In this document: in pieces, positions 23,601 to 35,076 of the stretch
Layout: each line of letters begins with the position of its first letter
Position numbering within the stretch: the stretch's first letter is position 1
Position numbers and translations under genes: made by a program
Assembly: GCA_012064415.1 (NCBI GenBank)
Contig: SSNU01000104.1
Coordinates: forward strand, 257,089-321,088
Reading direction: 5' to 3'
DNA length: 64,000 bases
Source: Gyrodactylus bullatarudis
Lineage: Eukaryota; Platyhelminthes; Monogenea; Gyrodactylidea; Gyrodactylidae
Notes under the pieces: model-generated
Told to the model about the DNA's origin: nothing
Databases searched by the model: none
The model's input: only the letters and a program-made list of their open reading frames with translations

Positions 23601-26600
23601 AAGATTTCAAGTTGCTTTCAACTTAATCTTAATTATCTAAGGAAATAATCTTGATATGATTTTATCTTTATTTTCATATTTATTTGGATTACACACAGAT
23701 TTCATTGCATTCTTAAATCTTATTCTTGAACAGTATTTTTGAGAATCGAATCTAGAAAAAATGGAACACATGTTGTATATGTTGTACACATGTCGATAGA
23801 TTCAAAATTTCCTTACTTTGGATCAAAATTCGATGACTCGGTGTTAGAAAAGAACACTTTGGATAAGTTCTCTCAATCCTTAAAATCCAAATGTTACTTT
23901 AAAGACACATAAAGCTAGTTAATATGAAGATGGAAATTTATGATTTTTACAAAATTCTTATTTTTTTCATCAAGAAATTGAATTTTTCATCAAATTTGCG
24001 GTATTTTCTTTAAAAATGGATTTTTTTCTATCTTCTTTTTAGCTTTTTTTGATTTATTTTATTGATTGAAAAATACTTTTTCATTCTCGGTATGAATTTC
24101 TTCATTTGACTATTTTTTCTTCGCTGTGGCAAATTGATACTGCACTTTTTCATTTTTGTGCCTCTAAAAATTAATTGGACAAAATTTATCTTGAACCAGA
24201 AAAAATAGCTTCCGAAAAGAAATTAAAGGGTCACATTTCATTTTACAAATCTTATTTCCTTTAATAAAGATCCAAAAGGACTCCTTTTGTTGATAGTCTA
24301 ACTATCTTCTAGCTCATTTCTGTTATTTTCGAGCTGTATTTTCATAGAGGAATCAGTTTCACTATTAGAAATATTGGAAATAGTTTTCAAAATTCACGCT
24401 ATCATGAAATGATACACAAAACTCTGCGGTCAATAGAATCTAGGCAAATCGATTTTCCATATTAGAAAATATCAGTGAATTTCTTTTGGCGTCTAACAAT
24501 AAGTTTAATTTCTTGTATTCTAATTTTCCACTGCTACTCCTTTGTTTAAACCAACTCCAATAAACTAGTTAGATAAAAGAAATTCTCTCTCTAGTTGTTG
24601 ATGTTTTTTTGTTATTGTCTTGAAGAGTATTTCTTCCATATTCTCTCCCTATTTGGTTAACTCAGCTACCACCTTTTTACCAACTGAAAACGAAGAGACT
24701 TGAATACACACTTCGATGATTGATTCTTGTTTATTTTATATCTTTTTAGGAAATTTCAAAGCCAAAATTAGGAAGAATATGATCTATACGTAGAATTATT
24801 TGGCTCATTTCTTCTTTAGTAAATAATTTTATTTCTTCCACTCTGCTCCCCCCTCCTCGTCTTCACTCTTTCTTCTATTACATCTTGGGAAAAGCCTTAA
24901 TTATATCAAAAAACTTCCTTGTTTTATCACAACAGAAAAGAATACTAATACACTTTTTAAAGCATATCTTTTAAGATTAGAGCTCATGTACATTTAATGT
25001 TCCTCTGTGTGTTAGAATAAAGTAGAGGATTTAAAACTATCAAATTAACATCAAAAAATGCATTCTAGAACCAAACGAAAATATTCTTGAAAATGTTCGG
25101 CAATTATTATCGTACAAATTATTCACTTGAGTTCAAACTATCACCAATTTTTGAGCTCTGAACGATTGTAGATTTTAGATCAAACTAATTTTTTCCGACT
25201 TTAACACCACTTAAAGAGTAGTTTTAAAATTAATATACTCAGAAGTAACCTTTTGATCCCTCCTTAACTTCAATTGAACTAGCTATTCTAAGAGGTTGAT
25301 CTTGATTTTGTACCGTCTTGTTTTCTTCTGAAGCTACTCATGAATATATTCATTGATAAAATAATAGAAAATCTTGTCAGAGAAAACTAGTTGTTAGAAA
25401 TAGGAAGTGTCGATTCCATAGAGAGTCAAATAATATTCAACTCAGTACACCCGCGAACAATATTTCGATGTTAGTACTAAAATTATTTCATCAATCTCAA
25501 ATTAGAGTCAAATGTGCTAAAAGCTACATTGAACATGGTCATCTTACAAGACCTAGAAATTCTTAATCTACGCTTTTTGTGCAGTTGGAAAGGGAATTGG
25601 AATTTTCAATTTACAACGTTGAAAGATAGAGTCTAACAATCATCCATAGGTGTAGGTCTCAAGAGAAACCTATTTGTTTCTTTTTAACCTTTTACCTCGA
25701 AATAATTTTCTTTCTGCTTTCCAATCATGGAATCTTGAATGTCATGTATGATTCATACGCGAAAATAGATATGATCGTAAAATTGATGCAAGGAAATACA
25801 GTGTATTTGTTTACCAAATAATATACATAAATAATGTAAACATTCGCTCAATGTTTTTTATCGATTATGCTGACCTATGAATAGATTCTCTTGGTGCTAA
25901 GATGAAAGGGGAAAAAATCACGATTGATCTTTTCCTTAGAGTCGATGAATTTGCAAATTTAATCTTTGTAGCACTTCAATTGCTTCATTTCTCCAGACTA
26001 ACAGCAAAGATAAAATTTATGGTTTTTGATTAAAAAATCATCAAGGGTTTCACCATCTTTTTCTTTATCATTTCAGGATTTCTATGGATGCTTTCATTAG
26101 CAAAAGAGAACCTATGTAATGAAATCTCTAATCAAAAATTCTCTCAACCCAGAATATCTCTAATTTTCACAACTTATTGGCTGATTTCATTATGGAATTC
26201 GAAAAATAAATATTTTTTCTTGTCTAATTATAACACTGATCCTGAAAAACTTCTTTTGGCCAATAAAACAGTTCTAAAAATGGGATTTTAGCGCCAATTT
26301 GAAATTTGAAAAAATGGTTTTATATTATTTGTTTAAATAATTTTTTCCAAAAATCTTTAAACTAGACATCATTATCTGGATTCCAGGAAATCTTTAACAT
26401 ATTTGATTTGTTAATGAAAAAAATAAGATTTCGGTAATTTGTAAAAAAGGATTCAGAAGAATATTTACATCATTTTGTATTATTGGCATCTATGCACTGT
26501 GAATTTCAGTTTTCTTTTCAGAAAATTTAGAACTTTACTTCTTCAAAGTTAAAAATATCCCCAATTTTCTAGCAGCCATGAATATATTTGGCAACTACTG

Positions 26601-27008
26601 TTCTATTGCTAGTTGTTGAAATATTAAATGGTCTTTGTATTTCTTTGTTGATCTGTCATCTCAAGTAACAGTTCGTTCATTTGTTAATCTAATAAATTAT
26701 TAGTAATAATAAACTAAATTTAAATGTCAACTAAAATTATAATCATTCTCTTGATAATGATGTTGGAGCTATTAAATCTTTGAAAAGAGAACACTTATTC
26801 TTGTATTTGTTTTTTGAGCATATATAATACGTTTAATCTATAGTATTTATTTACCATGAATTAATAATCTACAACTAAAGGATTATGATTCTGGTTTGTT
26901 TACATAATTATTTTTTTGGTTTCTTACTTAAAAGATTATAATTATTCTTGAGAGAATAAAACGTTTTTTTTCATTACAGTATAAGTAAAAAATTAAATTT
27001 AACTTACA
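20660..27008. other. Gene-free stretch
   Basis: I can support no gene. It contains the perfect hairpin at 21320-21430, a family-E end at 23911-23985, and a decayed DEVRQ-type peptide (NILENVRQLLSYK) near 25075-25130. The longest ATG frames (about 60-80 codons) are compositionally biased. Confidence 0.4.
21320..21430. repeat. Perfect 34-bp hairpin
   Basis: The left arm 21320-21353 opens TATACCTTTTGCAGTTCG. The right arm 21397-21430 is its exact inverse, separated by 43 bp. A second short motif (GAATTTCA) repeats within the loop. It carries no coding content. It is either a recent fold-back element or a cruciform-type structure. Confidence 0.7.
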
Positions 27009-27728
27009 TTGACTATAACGTTGTTCGCTTGCTACCTGACTATGTTGTCTTCTGGCTTGTATTGGTCTATCTATGAAGAATAAAGGGGAGAAAAAGGTGT
27101 AGGATTTCTTAAAAAATAAGGATTATAAAAATTATAGTGATTGTTATAGTAATCACTGATTACTAATCAGAATTATTAGAGTAATAACTCTGATAATATA
27201 ATTCATCACTTGAAAGAACATTAAAATTAAGATTAGAATAAAAAACATTTAGATTACCCTGATAAAAATAGTTAGGACTCACACAATTTTTTATTAGTTT
27301 CTTACATGATAACCCAATCTGAGTAAAATAATTTCATCAAAAGTCGAAAATTTTATGGGAAAAAATTCTAGGCAATAAATTAGAGTTTCATTATCGTTAT
27401 TTATCATACAGTTATCAGGGTTGAATACTCAATTTTAGCGTAAATATTTTGTGACCGTAAATGGTTTTGAAATTCTTGAGAGTCCTAACTATTTTTATCA
27501 GGGTAATCTAAATGTTTTTTATTCCAATCTTAATTTTAATATTCTTTCAAGTGATGAATTATATTATCAGAGTTATTGCTCTAATAATTCTGATTACTAA
27601 AAACAATCACTATAATTTTTATAATCCTTATTCTTTAAGAAATACTACACCTTTCTCTCCCCTTTCTTCTTCATAGATAGCCAGAATACAACATAGTCAG
27701 GTAGCAAGCGAAAAACGTTATAGTCAAT
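27009..27728. repeat. Large fold-back repeat, family F
   Basis: The left arm (27009-27280) starts ATTGACTATAACGTTGTTCG and the right arm (27480-27728) ends with its inverse. The arms are about 270 and 250 bp, similar throughout with small indels, around a 199-bp spacer. The terminal phrase CGCTTGCTACCTGACTATGT also occurs at about 33650, and TTCTGGCTTGTATTGGTCT at about 42750, so this is a dispersed family. There is no coding capacity. It ends about 90 bp before the piggyBac element. Confidence 0.65.
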
Positions 27729-27834
27729 CTATGCCGAACAGCTCCCTGAAGAACTACTTGGTTCAAAATTATGAATTTAACTTATACAGTTGTGGACACG
27801 CTGATTTTCAAAATTTAACCCTTTCGATACCAGA

Positions 27835-27848
27835 GGTCATATATGACC
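27835..27848. repeat. Palindrome GGTCATATATGACC, copy 1
   Basis: This perfect 14-bp palindrome starts 2 bp inside the left terminal repeat of the piggyBac element. The same 14 bp occur at 28179-28192 and 30005-30018. A role as a transposase-binding or host-factor site is inferred from position only. Confidence 0.75.
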
Positions 27849-28178
27849 TCTATTTTCAAAGTTATTTTGTATAGTTATCTACAGAGCTTATTAGTAAAAA
27901 TAGCATATTCTATTATCTCCTGATATTCTTTTAACTGATAATGGCATCAATCTTCGGCAATTATCTTCGAAAACCCCTTATTTTCATAAGTATTAATATA
28001 TATGATTAAAAATTAAATTAGAAATGCAATTAATTAATGCTGCTAATTACTCTCTTACAAAGGATCATAAAAAATTTTGGTTTTCATTCCCGTATATAAT
28101 TTTTCTCCATCAACCCAATGAGCCTTCAACTCTGATTCTACTGGCTAATTGGATCTCGTTATTCAGTATTTAAGGTGA

Positions 28179-28192
28179 GGTCATATATGACC
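28179..28192. promoter_or_regulatory. Palindrome GGTCATATATGACC, copy 2, before transposase start
   Basis: The palindrome lies 17 bp before the ATG at 28210 and is followed by GATC, as in copy 3. It could serve both as a subterminal element and as a promoter or operator-like site for the transposase. This is positional inference. Confidence 0.5.
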
Positions 28193-28209
28193 GATCGGTT
28201 ATCTAAGTC

Positions 28210-29942
28210 ATGGAAGAAGAGCTCAACGTCCGTTATACAAGATCCGGTAAAACTTATTCCCTTGTCTTCATACCTGAGAGAGACAATTCAGATGGTGAAG
28301 ACGAAGATAATGATGTATTAACAGCAATGCATTCCGAGAACAATAGTGATTCAGATGATGAAAGTATAGTAGATCTTGAGGATCTTGCACCTTCTCATCT
28401 TCGAGATACAAGAAATCATCCAAAAGTTCCGACTGATTTTATTCCTTTACCGAAGAATAGTGGTGCGCGAACAAATCTGGAGTATTTTTCTTTATTCTTC
28501 GATGATAGAATGATATCAATGCTGGTATATCAATCAAACATTTTCGCTACTCAGAATAACAGAGTCCTTGGAACCAATATAAACGAGGTCCGAAAATTTC
28601 TTGGAATGCTGCTCAAGATGAGTGTGATACAATTACCTCGAGTCCAAATGTACTGGTCTAAAGAGACAAAAGTAGAGGCCGTCTCAATGCTGATGAGTCG
28701 CAATCGATTCACCGATTTGAAAAGAAATCTTCATTTTGCTGACAACTCATTGACAGACACATCGGATCGAATTTACAAAATTCGTAATCTTGTAGAAATT
28801 TTTCGCCAAAACTCTCTACGAAATGGAGAAGATGATCAAGTTCAGTCCGTCGATGAAAAAATGATTCCATTCAGAGGAAAGTCAAAAATAAAGCAGTACC
28901 TTCCTAATAAACCGGTAAAATGGGGACTTAAAGTGTATTCAAGAAATTCTCTTGATGGCTACATGCATGACTTTCACATTTACGAGGGCAAGACTCCTGT
29001 GATTCCTGACTCTTGTGGCAAGTCATCTGGAGATTTTGTCTTGAAGGTTGCCGAAAACTTGACTAACCCGAACCATATTCTCTATTTCGATAACTTCTTT
29101 ACCAGCATCGAACTCCAAAAGGCTTTATTGAAAAGAAGAATTCACTCAACTGGAACTATAAGATCTAACAGGCTCAAGAACCTCGATCTTTTAAGAAAAG
29201 AATCCGAATTGAAAAAAGAAGGGCGAGGATCTTATGATCTTCTGTATTCCAAAGCTGATCAGATTTTTATCATTCGATGGTTCGACAGTAGAGCTGTGAC
29301 AATGACATCCACATTCGCTGCTGCTGATCCTATAAAAAGAATTCAACGATGGGACTCAAAACGTAAGAAGGCTGTTGAAGTTAATTGCCCATATATTGTC
29401 GATTCATACAATAGATCTATGGGAGGAGTTGATCTTTTTGATTCCTTTATGGCTCGGTATAGGATAAATCATCGAGCCAGAGCATGGTACGTTTCTTTAT
29501 TAAAAATTACTTTTGAAAGTACATAGCAGTTTTTCATTGGGTTCTTTCTGCCTCGGATGTAAATGCATGGATCCTCTACAAGAGAGAAACTTCGGAGAAT
29601 CCCAAGCAAGACCTTCTTCAGTTTCTTGTTCGACTCTCTGACGAGCTAGTCGAAGAGTCCCGTCTGACTTCAAGAAAGAGATCATTCAACATGTCAGGGA
29701 TTTTAGATCAGTCTTCTGAGCCAGAAAGAAAAACAGTCAGAATAGATTCCAGCTCGCTTCTGAATCTTTCAATCAATTTAGAAAATCAAAACTTACACTT
29801 GCCTTCAAAAGTCGCCTCAGCCAAAGATAGAAGAAAATGTACATTGTGCCCAAAGAAAACGTTTGATATGTGCACTGAATGTAAAATCTTTCTTTGTATA
29901 TCGAATGGTGAAAATTGTTATATAAAATATCATAGAAAATAA
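28210..29942 (+). pseudogene. piggyBac transposase, frame broken
   Basis: The first 438 codons (28210-29526) cover an acidic N-terminus and the DDE_Tnp_1_7-type core. The catalytic aspartates are in QSVDEKMIPFRGK (D215), LYFDNFFTS (D294) and SMGGVDLFD (D408). The frame stops at 29524. The expected continuation lies in another frame from 29526: AVFHWVLSASDVNAWILYKR and onward to the terminal cysteine-rich domain (RRKCTLCPKKTFDMCTECKIFLC...CYIKYH), stopping at 29940-29942. The stretch 29487-29526 begins GTACGT and ends ACATAG, like a 40-nt intron. Removing it still leaves the frame off by one, so I call this copy disabled. Both parts match the family well in content and order. Confidence 0.85.
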
Positions 29943-30004
29943 AGTTATAATATTATCTACTTGTAAGCGACTTGTTTTTCTAAAAGTTACACAATAAACC
30001 AAAA

Positions 30005-30018
30005 GGTCATATATGACC
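30005..30018. repeat. Palindrome GGTCATATATGACC, copy 3
   Basis: This is the same 14-bp palindrome, about 120 bp inside the right terminal repeat. It is followed by GATC, as in copy 2. Confidence 0.75.
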
Positions 30019-30157
30019 GATCCGAGATCACCCATAAGTTGATGTCCTACGAAAAAAGTCTCGAACATAACATTTCTTGTAATACTCATCATAGAAGATT
30101 GCAAAAAGAATCAGCTTGATATGTATGTTGGTTTTCTCATGGTATCGAAAGGGTTAA

Positions 30158-33100
30158 AATGAGTGTTCTTATTAAAACCCCACTAAAAAGTAAGACGAAT
30201 ATGTTAACAAACTTAATTTTTTGGGCAAATTTTGTCACTTTGTCTAGTTTTTGAGTAGAGAATTTTCTCCTGATTCAATCAGTACCACGGAACCCTATTA
30301 AATTCATTCATTAAGTTGAGACCAAAGAAAAGCGACAAAATTCACCCAAAAAGTTACATTTCAAGTAAATTTTTTCTACTTCTTATTTTTTATTTGGAAA
30401 ATCGGAATGTGCTCATTCTAGCACGCCAAAACTGGTGAACAACTGTAGTCAAAAAAATGGCTGGCTATCTCAGGACCGAGATTAATTTAGACTATTTGAA
30501 TCAGCTCTTCTGGATATTTATTTTTTAAATTTACAATCTCTTAAAAAGTTTTATTCTGTTGTAAGATTCAAGATTCGGGACGAAGAAGCCTTATCAAGAA
30601 CCATCGATCTATGCTAGTCTGAATGAGACTTCTACAGCAGAGCACTAACATAAAACTAACAAAATTAATTAATTAACTTGGCATTTGGAATACTTTAATT
30701 GAAAATTTTCTGAAAGCTAATTTGAAAGCTCAATTAGAATTCGAACTCTGTACTTAATAATCAATAAAAAATTTAGTATGTACATTCCTCATTTTATCAA
30801 TATTTTCACCTTTTTTTATCTGACTGGGAATCCACAATTATTTGAGCCTTTTAAAATACAGATTCAGTCTTATCGATAAGAATTCAACACACTTATGCGA
30901 GTTTCTTAAAAAGTTAAGCAGTGCTCTATTCTACCGTAGTTCAAGATCAAGCAAGAACTTTTACTACAGTTTCACCCTCATTAAGGATATTCAGTAAGCC
31001 TTACCCTTTCTCCAAGAATCAAACCATTTAGCTCAACCCCCGATATCTTTTTTGTGTAAGATTTATTCATCCCAGCTACACAAAGCCTGTATATTCAAAT
31101 TCAATTGTTTTAAATCACTATGTTTGGGTTTCTAAATATACTGTTGCAGTCGGATTAAATTTTATTGGAAATTCAGAAGTTCCAATTACGCAGTTAGAAT
31201 CATACAGTTTGTCTAACATAAAAAAGATAGTTACTAAGAAAAAGGAATCAAATTCCATCATGCCATTATGTCACTGACTCGTGGTAGAGCATTTGGACTG
31301 GTGAATTTATAAATAATAGATATAAATCAGGGAAATCTCTATTTCAGAATGATGACTATTAGCTCAAGTTGGATAAAATGATTTTTCCATATAAACTTTA
31401 TAGATCTAAACAATGAATTTGCTATTTTATTTGTTATCTTTTGCTATCACTGAGAAAAAATATGGAATCTAAACTCACAAAGAGTCGAAAAAAATAAATA
31501 TTTTGATCCAAAATCTAAAGAAAATCTTCGTTTGATAAAAATTTCTGAACTGGATCAACACTTCAGATCATAAATTTGACCTCACAAGCAACAGGGATTT
31601 TCCGATTTTTTAAAAAGAGATCAATCGATCTGACAAATATCTCAAATAAAAGTTCATTTAAAATAACATATACTAGATACAATTTTCGACGAAATTATCT
31701 TATAATATCCTTGCAATACGAGCCCAAAAATCAATGTATTTTTAATATATTTCTTGTGTCTAATCGGGTAAATGAAATAAAATTTAGACCGGACCAATAA
31801 AATCTACGATGAAAATTGGTATATTATTATATATTTGTTCGTGTATTTCGCACTCCTCGCCCCGGAATCAAATGTTCACTGAGTTTTGGAACCGGCTGTA
31901 AATACTGGGAAATTTTCCTTACATCTTAAAATGTTTCATTTCTCTATAGGCTAATTGAGGCAGGATAAATTGATCATGAACAACTCAATTCGGAATCAAA
32001 CATCTATGGATAAAATAGTCAATTTAACACTAAAGAGAAGAAATACGACTGACATATCGATAAATCTTTTTCTATTAGAAGTTCAAAGTTAGAAAGACAC
32101 TATTTTCCAGCTATAATGATGCCCCCTGATTAGTTAAGGGTATTCTGTGTCCCCTATTGCCAAGTTACGAATAAAATTGCACGTAAAGATTCTATAGTAG
32201 AATCAGTTTTACCCTGTAGAAATTGGAGGGTAAATACAAATTCCCGTACAAACTGAGGAATAAACAAAAAAGGGGGCGGGGTTCGTTTTCGAATCAAAGG
32301 ATAAAATAATAACGATGATGATCATCCACTGATCCAATTTTAATTAAAAGATTTGATTGATCTCTTGAATTTTCTCCTCTGTTTTTCTTGTTTATTTCCC
32401 TTATCTTTGTAAATGATCTTGAAGATTTTCGTTCGGGAAAAAACTCATCTAATGAATACTCTGTACTAACAGAATGGTTATTATTATCGGTTATTAATAT
32501 TCCTTTATACATTATGCTATCTATGTACCGCTCTCCAATTTTGTAGTGATGAAAGGATGCTTGTTTTATGATTATTTTAATGAAAACTATCAAATATTTA
32601 TGACAGTATTTATCTGTATTCACTAAAACTAATTTATTTAATTGGACAAGAATTAGACACTGTATTTATACTCAATACATTTATACAATCTAGACAATGC
32701 TCGAATGAACAAATTTTAATCGGACAAGGAGAGATCGATAATTGATTCTATAGAATTAAGATACAGTGGTACTTAGGGCCTTTAGAAAGGTAGTGACTCT
32801 ATTTTTTATATTCAGCTATCAGTGAAAAATAAATCTGGAAAAATTTCTCAATATTTCAATTGAAATTTGAACATAGTCAAATGTGTAAAATATGGAAGAA
32901 GGTGTAGTCAGAATTAAAGTATCTTTTCAAATTGTAGTCAAAACTGTAAATATGAGAGAAAGTGTAGTTAGAAATATAACAGAGAAAAAAATGTATAGTC
33001 AAAAATGTAAAAAATGAAATGACTACAGTCAAAAATGTAATTAACTCGAGATCATATTAGTTTGGAAGAAATATGCTTCGAGGGTGTTTACTAAGAATGT

Positions 33101-33530
33101 GGAACTATTTTCTTAAATGAAAATTGTAGGTTCTATTCTGTCTCTCGAATATTTCATAGAATGTCACATAAAAAATATCAGCAGGGTTTCTTTCTGTTTA
33201 ATCTGAAAATCTCGTTTCGATAATTGAATTAAGTCCACTGTAGAATTATGATGAAATAATTTTAAATAAAACTCTTATTTCGCAGGAAAAAATCATGTTT
33301 ACACGCATAAGTTGGTAGATATGAAGCTGGGAATCTTAGATTTCTACAAAAATCTCAATTTATTCATTAAGAATTGGAATATGTTCAAGATTTGTTGCCT
33401 ACTCTTACCATTTGAAAACAGCTTATTTTTTAGAAAAATATGGTAATTTTTCAGATTTCGATGAAGCGCCAAATTCCTATTTTTTCGAATGGTGTGTCAG
33501 AATGTCTAATTTGAAAAGTAGAAAAAGTAT
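30158..33530. other. Gene-poor stretch with dispersed repeats
   Basis: I can assign no gene. The segment 31553-31880 shares ATCAACACTTCAGATCATAA and CGTGTATTTCG-ACTCCTC with 61716-61830, so it is a dispersed repeat. A degenerate tandem array based on TGTAGTCAAAAATGTAAA lies at about 32870-33045. A family-E end is at 33309-33375. A 109-codon minus-strand frame (32294-32623, ATG start, Lys/Ile/Asn-rich) has no recognisable motif. It could be a lone exon but is unsupported. Confidence 0.4.
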
Positions 33531-33534
33531 TAAG

Positions 33535-33569
33535 ACCAAATGTACATTTCTCAAAGGTTCATCAGTTGT
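33535..33569 (-). ncRNA. Decayed hammerhead-like motif, family D (copy D3)
   Basis: On the minus strand CTGATGA (33565-33559), an 8-nt helix II region, GAAA (33550-33547) and the self-complementary helix III AUGUACAU followed by U are all kept. Helix I has one mismatch, and the helix II closing pair is lost. Flanking sequence at 33570-33640 resembles the 3' end of the Penelope-like element at 44.0-44.13 kb, so this is a truncated relic of the same family. Confidence 0.4.
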
Positions 33570-33696
33570 GTTAAAAGTTAAATGAAAATAATAATTTAAA
33601 TTTCTTGAAATAAATAGTAAGAGAAAATTAGAAAAAGTATAACGTTGTTCGCTTGCTACCTGACTATGTTCTGGTTTGTTAATTTTTTAAGAAATA

Positions 33697-33823
33697 CACT
33701 AAACTTCCTAAAAAATGTATGAGAGTTAAACCGGAAAAAATATAAATTTCATATTCATACTCATCAAGAAAAAAGTTCTTACCGCCCGGTTTAACTCTCA
33801 TACATTTTTTAGGAAGTTTAGTG
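33697..33823. repeat. Perfect 38-bp hairpin
   Basis: The left arm 33697-33734 starts CACTAAACTTCCTAAAAAAT. The right arm 33786-33823 is the exact inverse. The loop is 51 bp. It sits just after a partial copy of family F terminal sequence (about 33641-33670). No coding sequence. Confidence 0.7.
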
Positions 33824-33870
33824 AGTTGAAGAAAAAATATTAATGTAAGGATTCCAATTTAGTACTCGAT

Positions 33871-34071
33871 TCTAGACTCATGTGGAAGGTTTGAGAACAA
33901 GCAAATAATAAGTGATAAACGTTCAAACCTTTGAACCAATGGAAGGGCAGAAATATTATGCATTGTACTATATATATATCTAGTCCGGGATTAAGTCTGA
34001 TGAGACCCGGCGAAATAAAACGTTTATCACTTATTATTTGCTTGTTCTCAAACCTTCCACATGAGTCTAGA
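33871..34071. repeat. Perfect 53-bp hairpin enclosing a hammerhead
   Basis: The left arm 33871-33923 (TCTAGACTCATGTGGAAGG...) and the right arm 34019-34071 are exact inverses with a 95-bp loop. The loop holds the helix I 5' strand, core and GAAA box of hammerhead copy B1. The right arm holds part of helix III, the cleavage site and the helix I 3' strand. The left arm is therefore antisense to the cleavage region and could compete with ribozyme folding in a transcript. Confidence 0.65.
33992..34033 (+). ncRNA. Hammerhead-ribozyme-like motif, family B (copy B1)
   Basis: The layout is that of a type I hammerhead. Helix I is UAAGU (33992-33996) with ACUUA (34029-34033). The core is CTGATGA (33997-34003). 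The 8-nt helix II region is GACCCGGC, with a G-C closing pair, an A.G mismatch and a C-G pair. GAAA is at 34012-34015. Helix III is AUAAA/UUUAU (34015-34019 with 34023-34027) around loop ACG, and C34028 is the cleavage-site base. Every invariant core base is present. The 70 bp upstream match those before copy B2, so both belong to one retroelement tail. Catalysis is predicted only; the short helix II may lower it. Confidence 0.62.
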
Positions 34072-34269
34072 TGAGCAAATTTTTAGAACTACTGAGTAGA
34101 ATAATCGTATATTTACCGTCAGGCTCAAATCTTAGGAAGTAGGCGAAGACTACTTCCAGAATAGCTTCATTATTTAGACTTTCCTCAAAAAATCCATCCA
34201 ACAATTTTTTTAGATCTAATAATCCATTATTAAAAATTTTGGAGACCTTTAAAATTGTGAGAAAAATCG

Positions 34270-34640
34270 ATCTGGGGCTAGCTGACATGAAAATGAGAAT
34301 TTACAATTTTTATAAAAATATTCAACACTTTTCTCCGGAAAAATTATCTTTTGAATTCCATGATGAAATGAGAGAATAATTTGGGGGAAATTTAAGAACA
34401 TTCCGAAAAAAGTTCAATCTGACTAAAGTTGGCCGTTTCCTAAAATGCATTTTATATGTCCATTTTCTCAACTTTCAAATCCAAAATATTCATCGATTTC
34501 AAAGAATTGAAGGCGTTAACTGCTGATATTTGGGATCAAGTTTAAACAAAGAATTCGAATTTAAAGCTAGTTAATATGGATATCGATTTTCTCATCAAGA
34601 AATCAAATTTGATCAAGATTTTTCGGAATCTAGATCATGA
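34270..34640 (+). repeat. Two partial family E repeats
   Basis: Family-E end phrases occur at 34275-34330 (AGCTGACATGAAAATGAGAA, TTTACAATTTTTATAAAAAT) and at 34563-34640 (AAAGCTAGTTAATATGGATA, CATCAAGAAATCAAATTTGA). Both copies are truncated and non-coding. Confidence 0.4.
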
Positions 34641-35028
34641 GTAGGATTTGTCAAATCCGATTTGATACTAAGGGTCCAGAATTTTAAGTATAGTTGCGGC
34701 ATGAATTAAAGTATCAAGTTTATTCTTATAGTTCAGTCCGAGGTCCTTGTCTGGTAGATGTTCGATTTAGGGATTAGATGATGAGTTGGCCAGATATTTG
34801 ATTTTGCTCTTTGGATAAGTCATAATTAAGAAACCCCCCTTTCTTTTAAGATACGTCATTGCTTAGTCATTTTTTCTGTATTGGTTATTTCTAATTCAAT
34901 GCTGATGATGAAATTTCATCAAATTGACCACATAGATTTTGTAACGGGTACACACTTGTCAGAATGTTTTCTATTACGAGACTGAAAAAGTTGTATGAAA
35001 TTCAGGATGAAACGCAGTAGAATTTCAG

Positions 35029-35036
35029 TATAAAAA
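35029..35036 (+). promoter_or_regulatory. TATA box for the small Cys-rich gene
   Basis: TATAAAAA lies 48 bp before the ATG at 35077. With initiation about 30 bp downstream, the leader would be only about 15-20 nt. Confidence 0.55.
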
Positions 35037-35076
35037 TCGTCAGGATGATTACTAAAACATCATCAAATTAGTCATA

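Larger units (their letters stand above)
27819..30153 (+). mobile_element. Complete piggyBac-family transposon
   Basis: The left end CCCTTTCGATACCA (27819-27832) is exactly mirrored by TGGTATCGAAAGGG (30140-30153). TTAA lies on both sides (27815-27818 and 30154-30157), the hallmark piggyBac target duplication. The 2,335-bp element carries a transposase with all three catalytic aspartates but a broken frame. It also carries three copies of the palindrome GGTCATATATGACC: beside the left end, just ahead of the start codon, and near the right end. Perfect ends and duplication indicate fairly recent insertion. The broken frame suggests that this copy needs a transposase from elsewhere. Confidence 0.92.

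Noticed and set aside
32294..32623. 109-codon minus-strand frame as a gene
   Set aside because: It has an ATG and a stop but no motif, splice partner or regulatory signal I can point to. Mentioned only as part of the 30-33.5 kb stretch.
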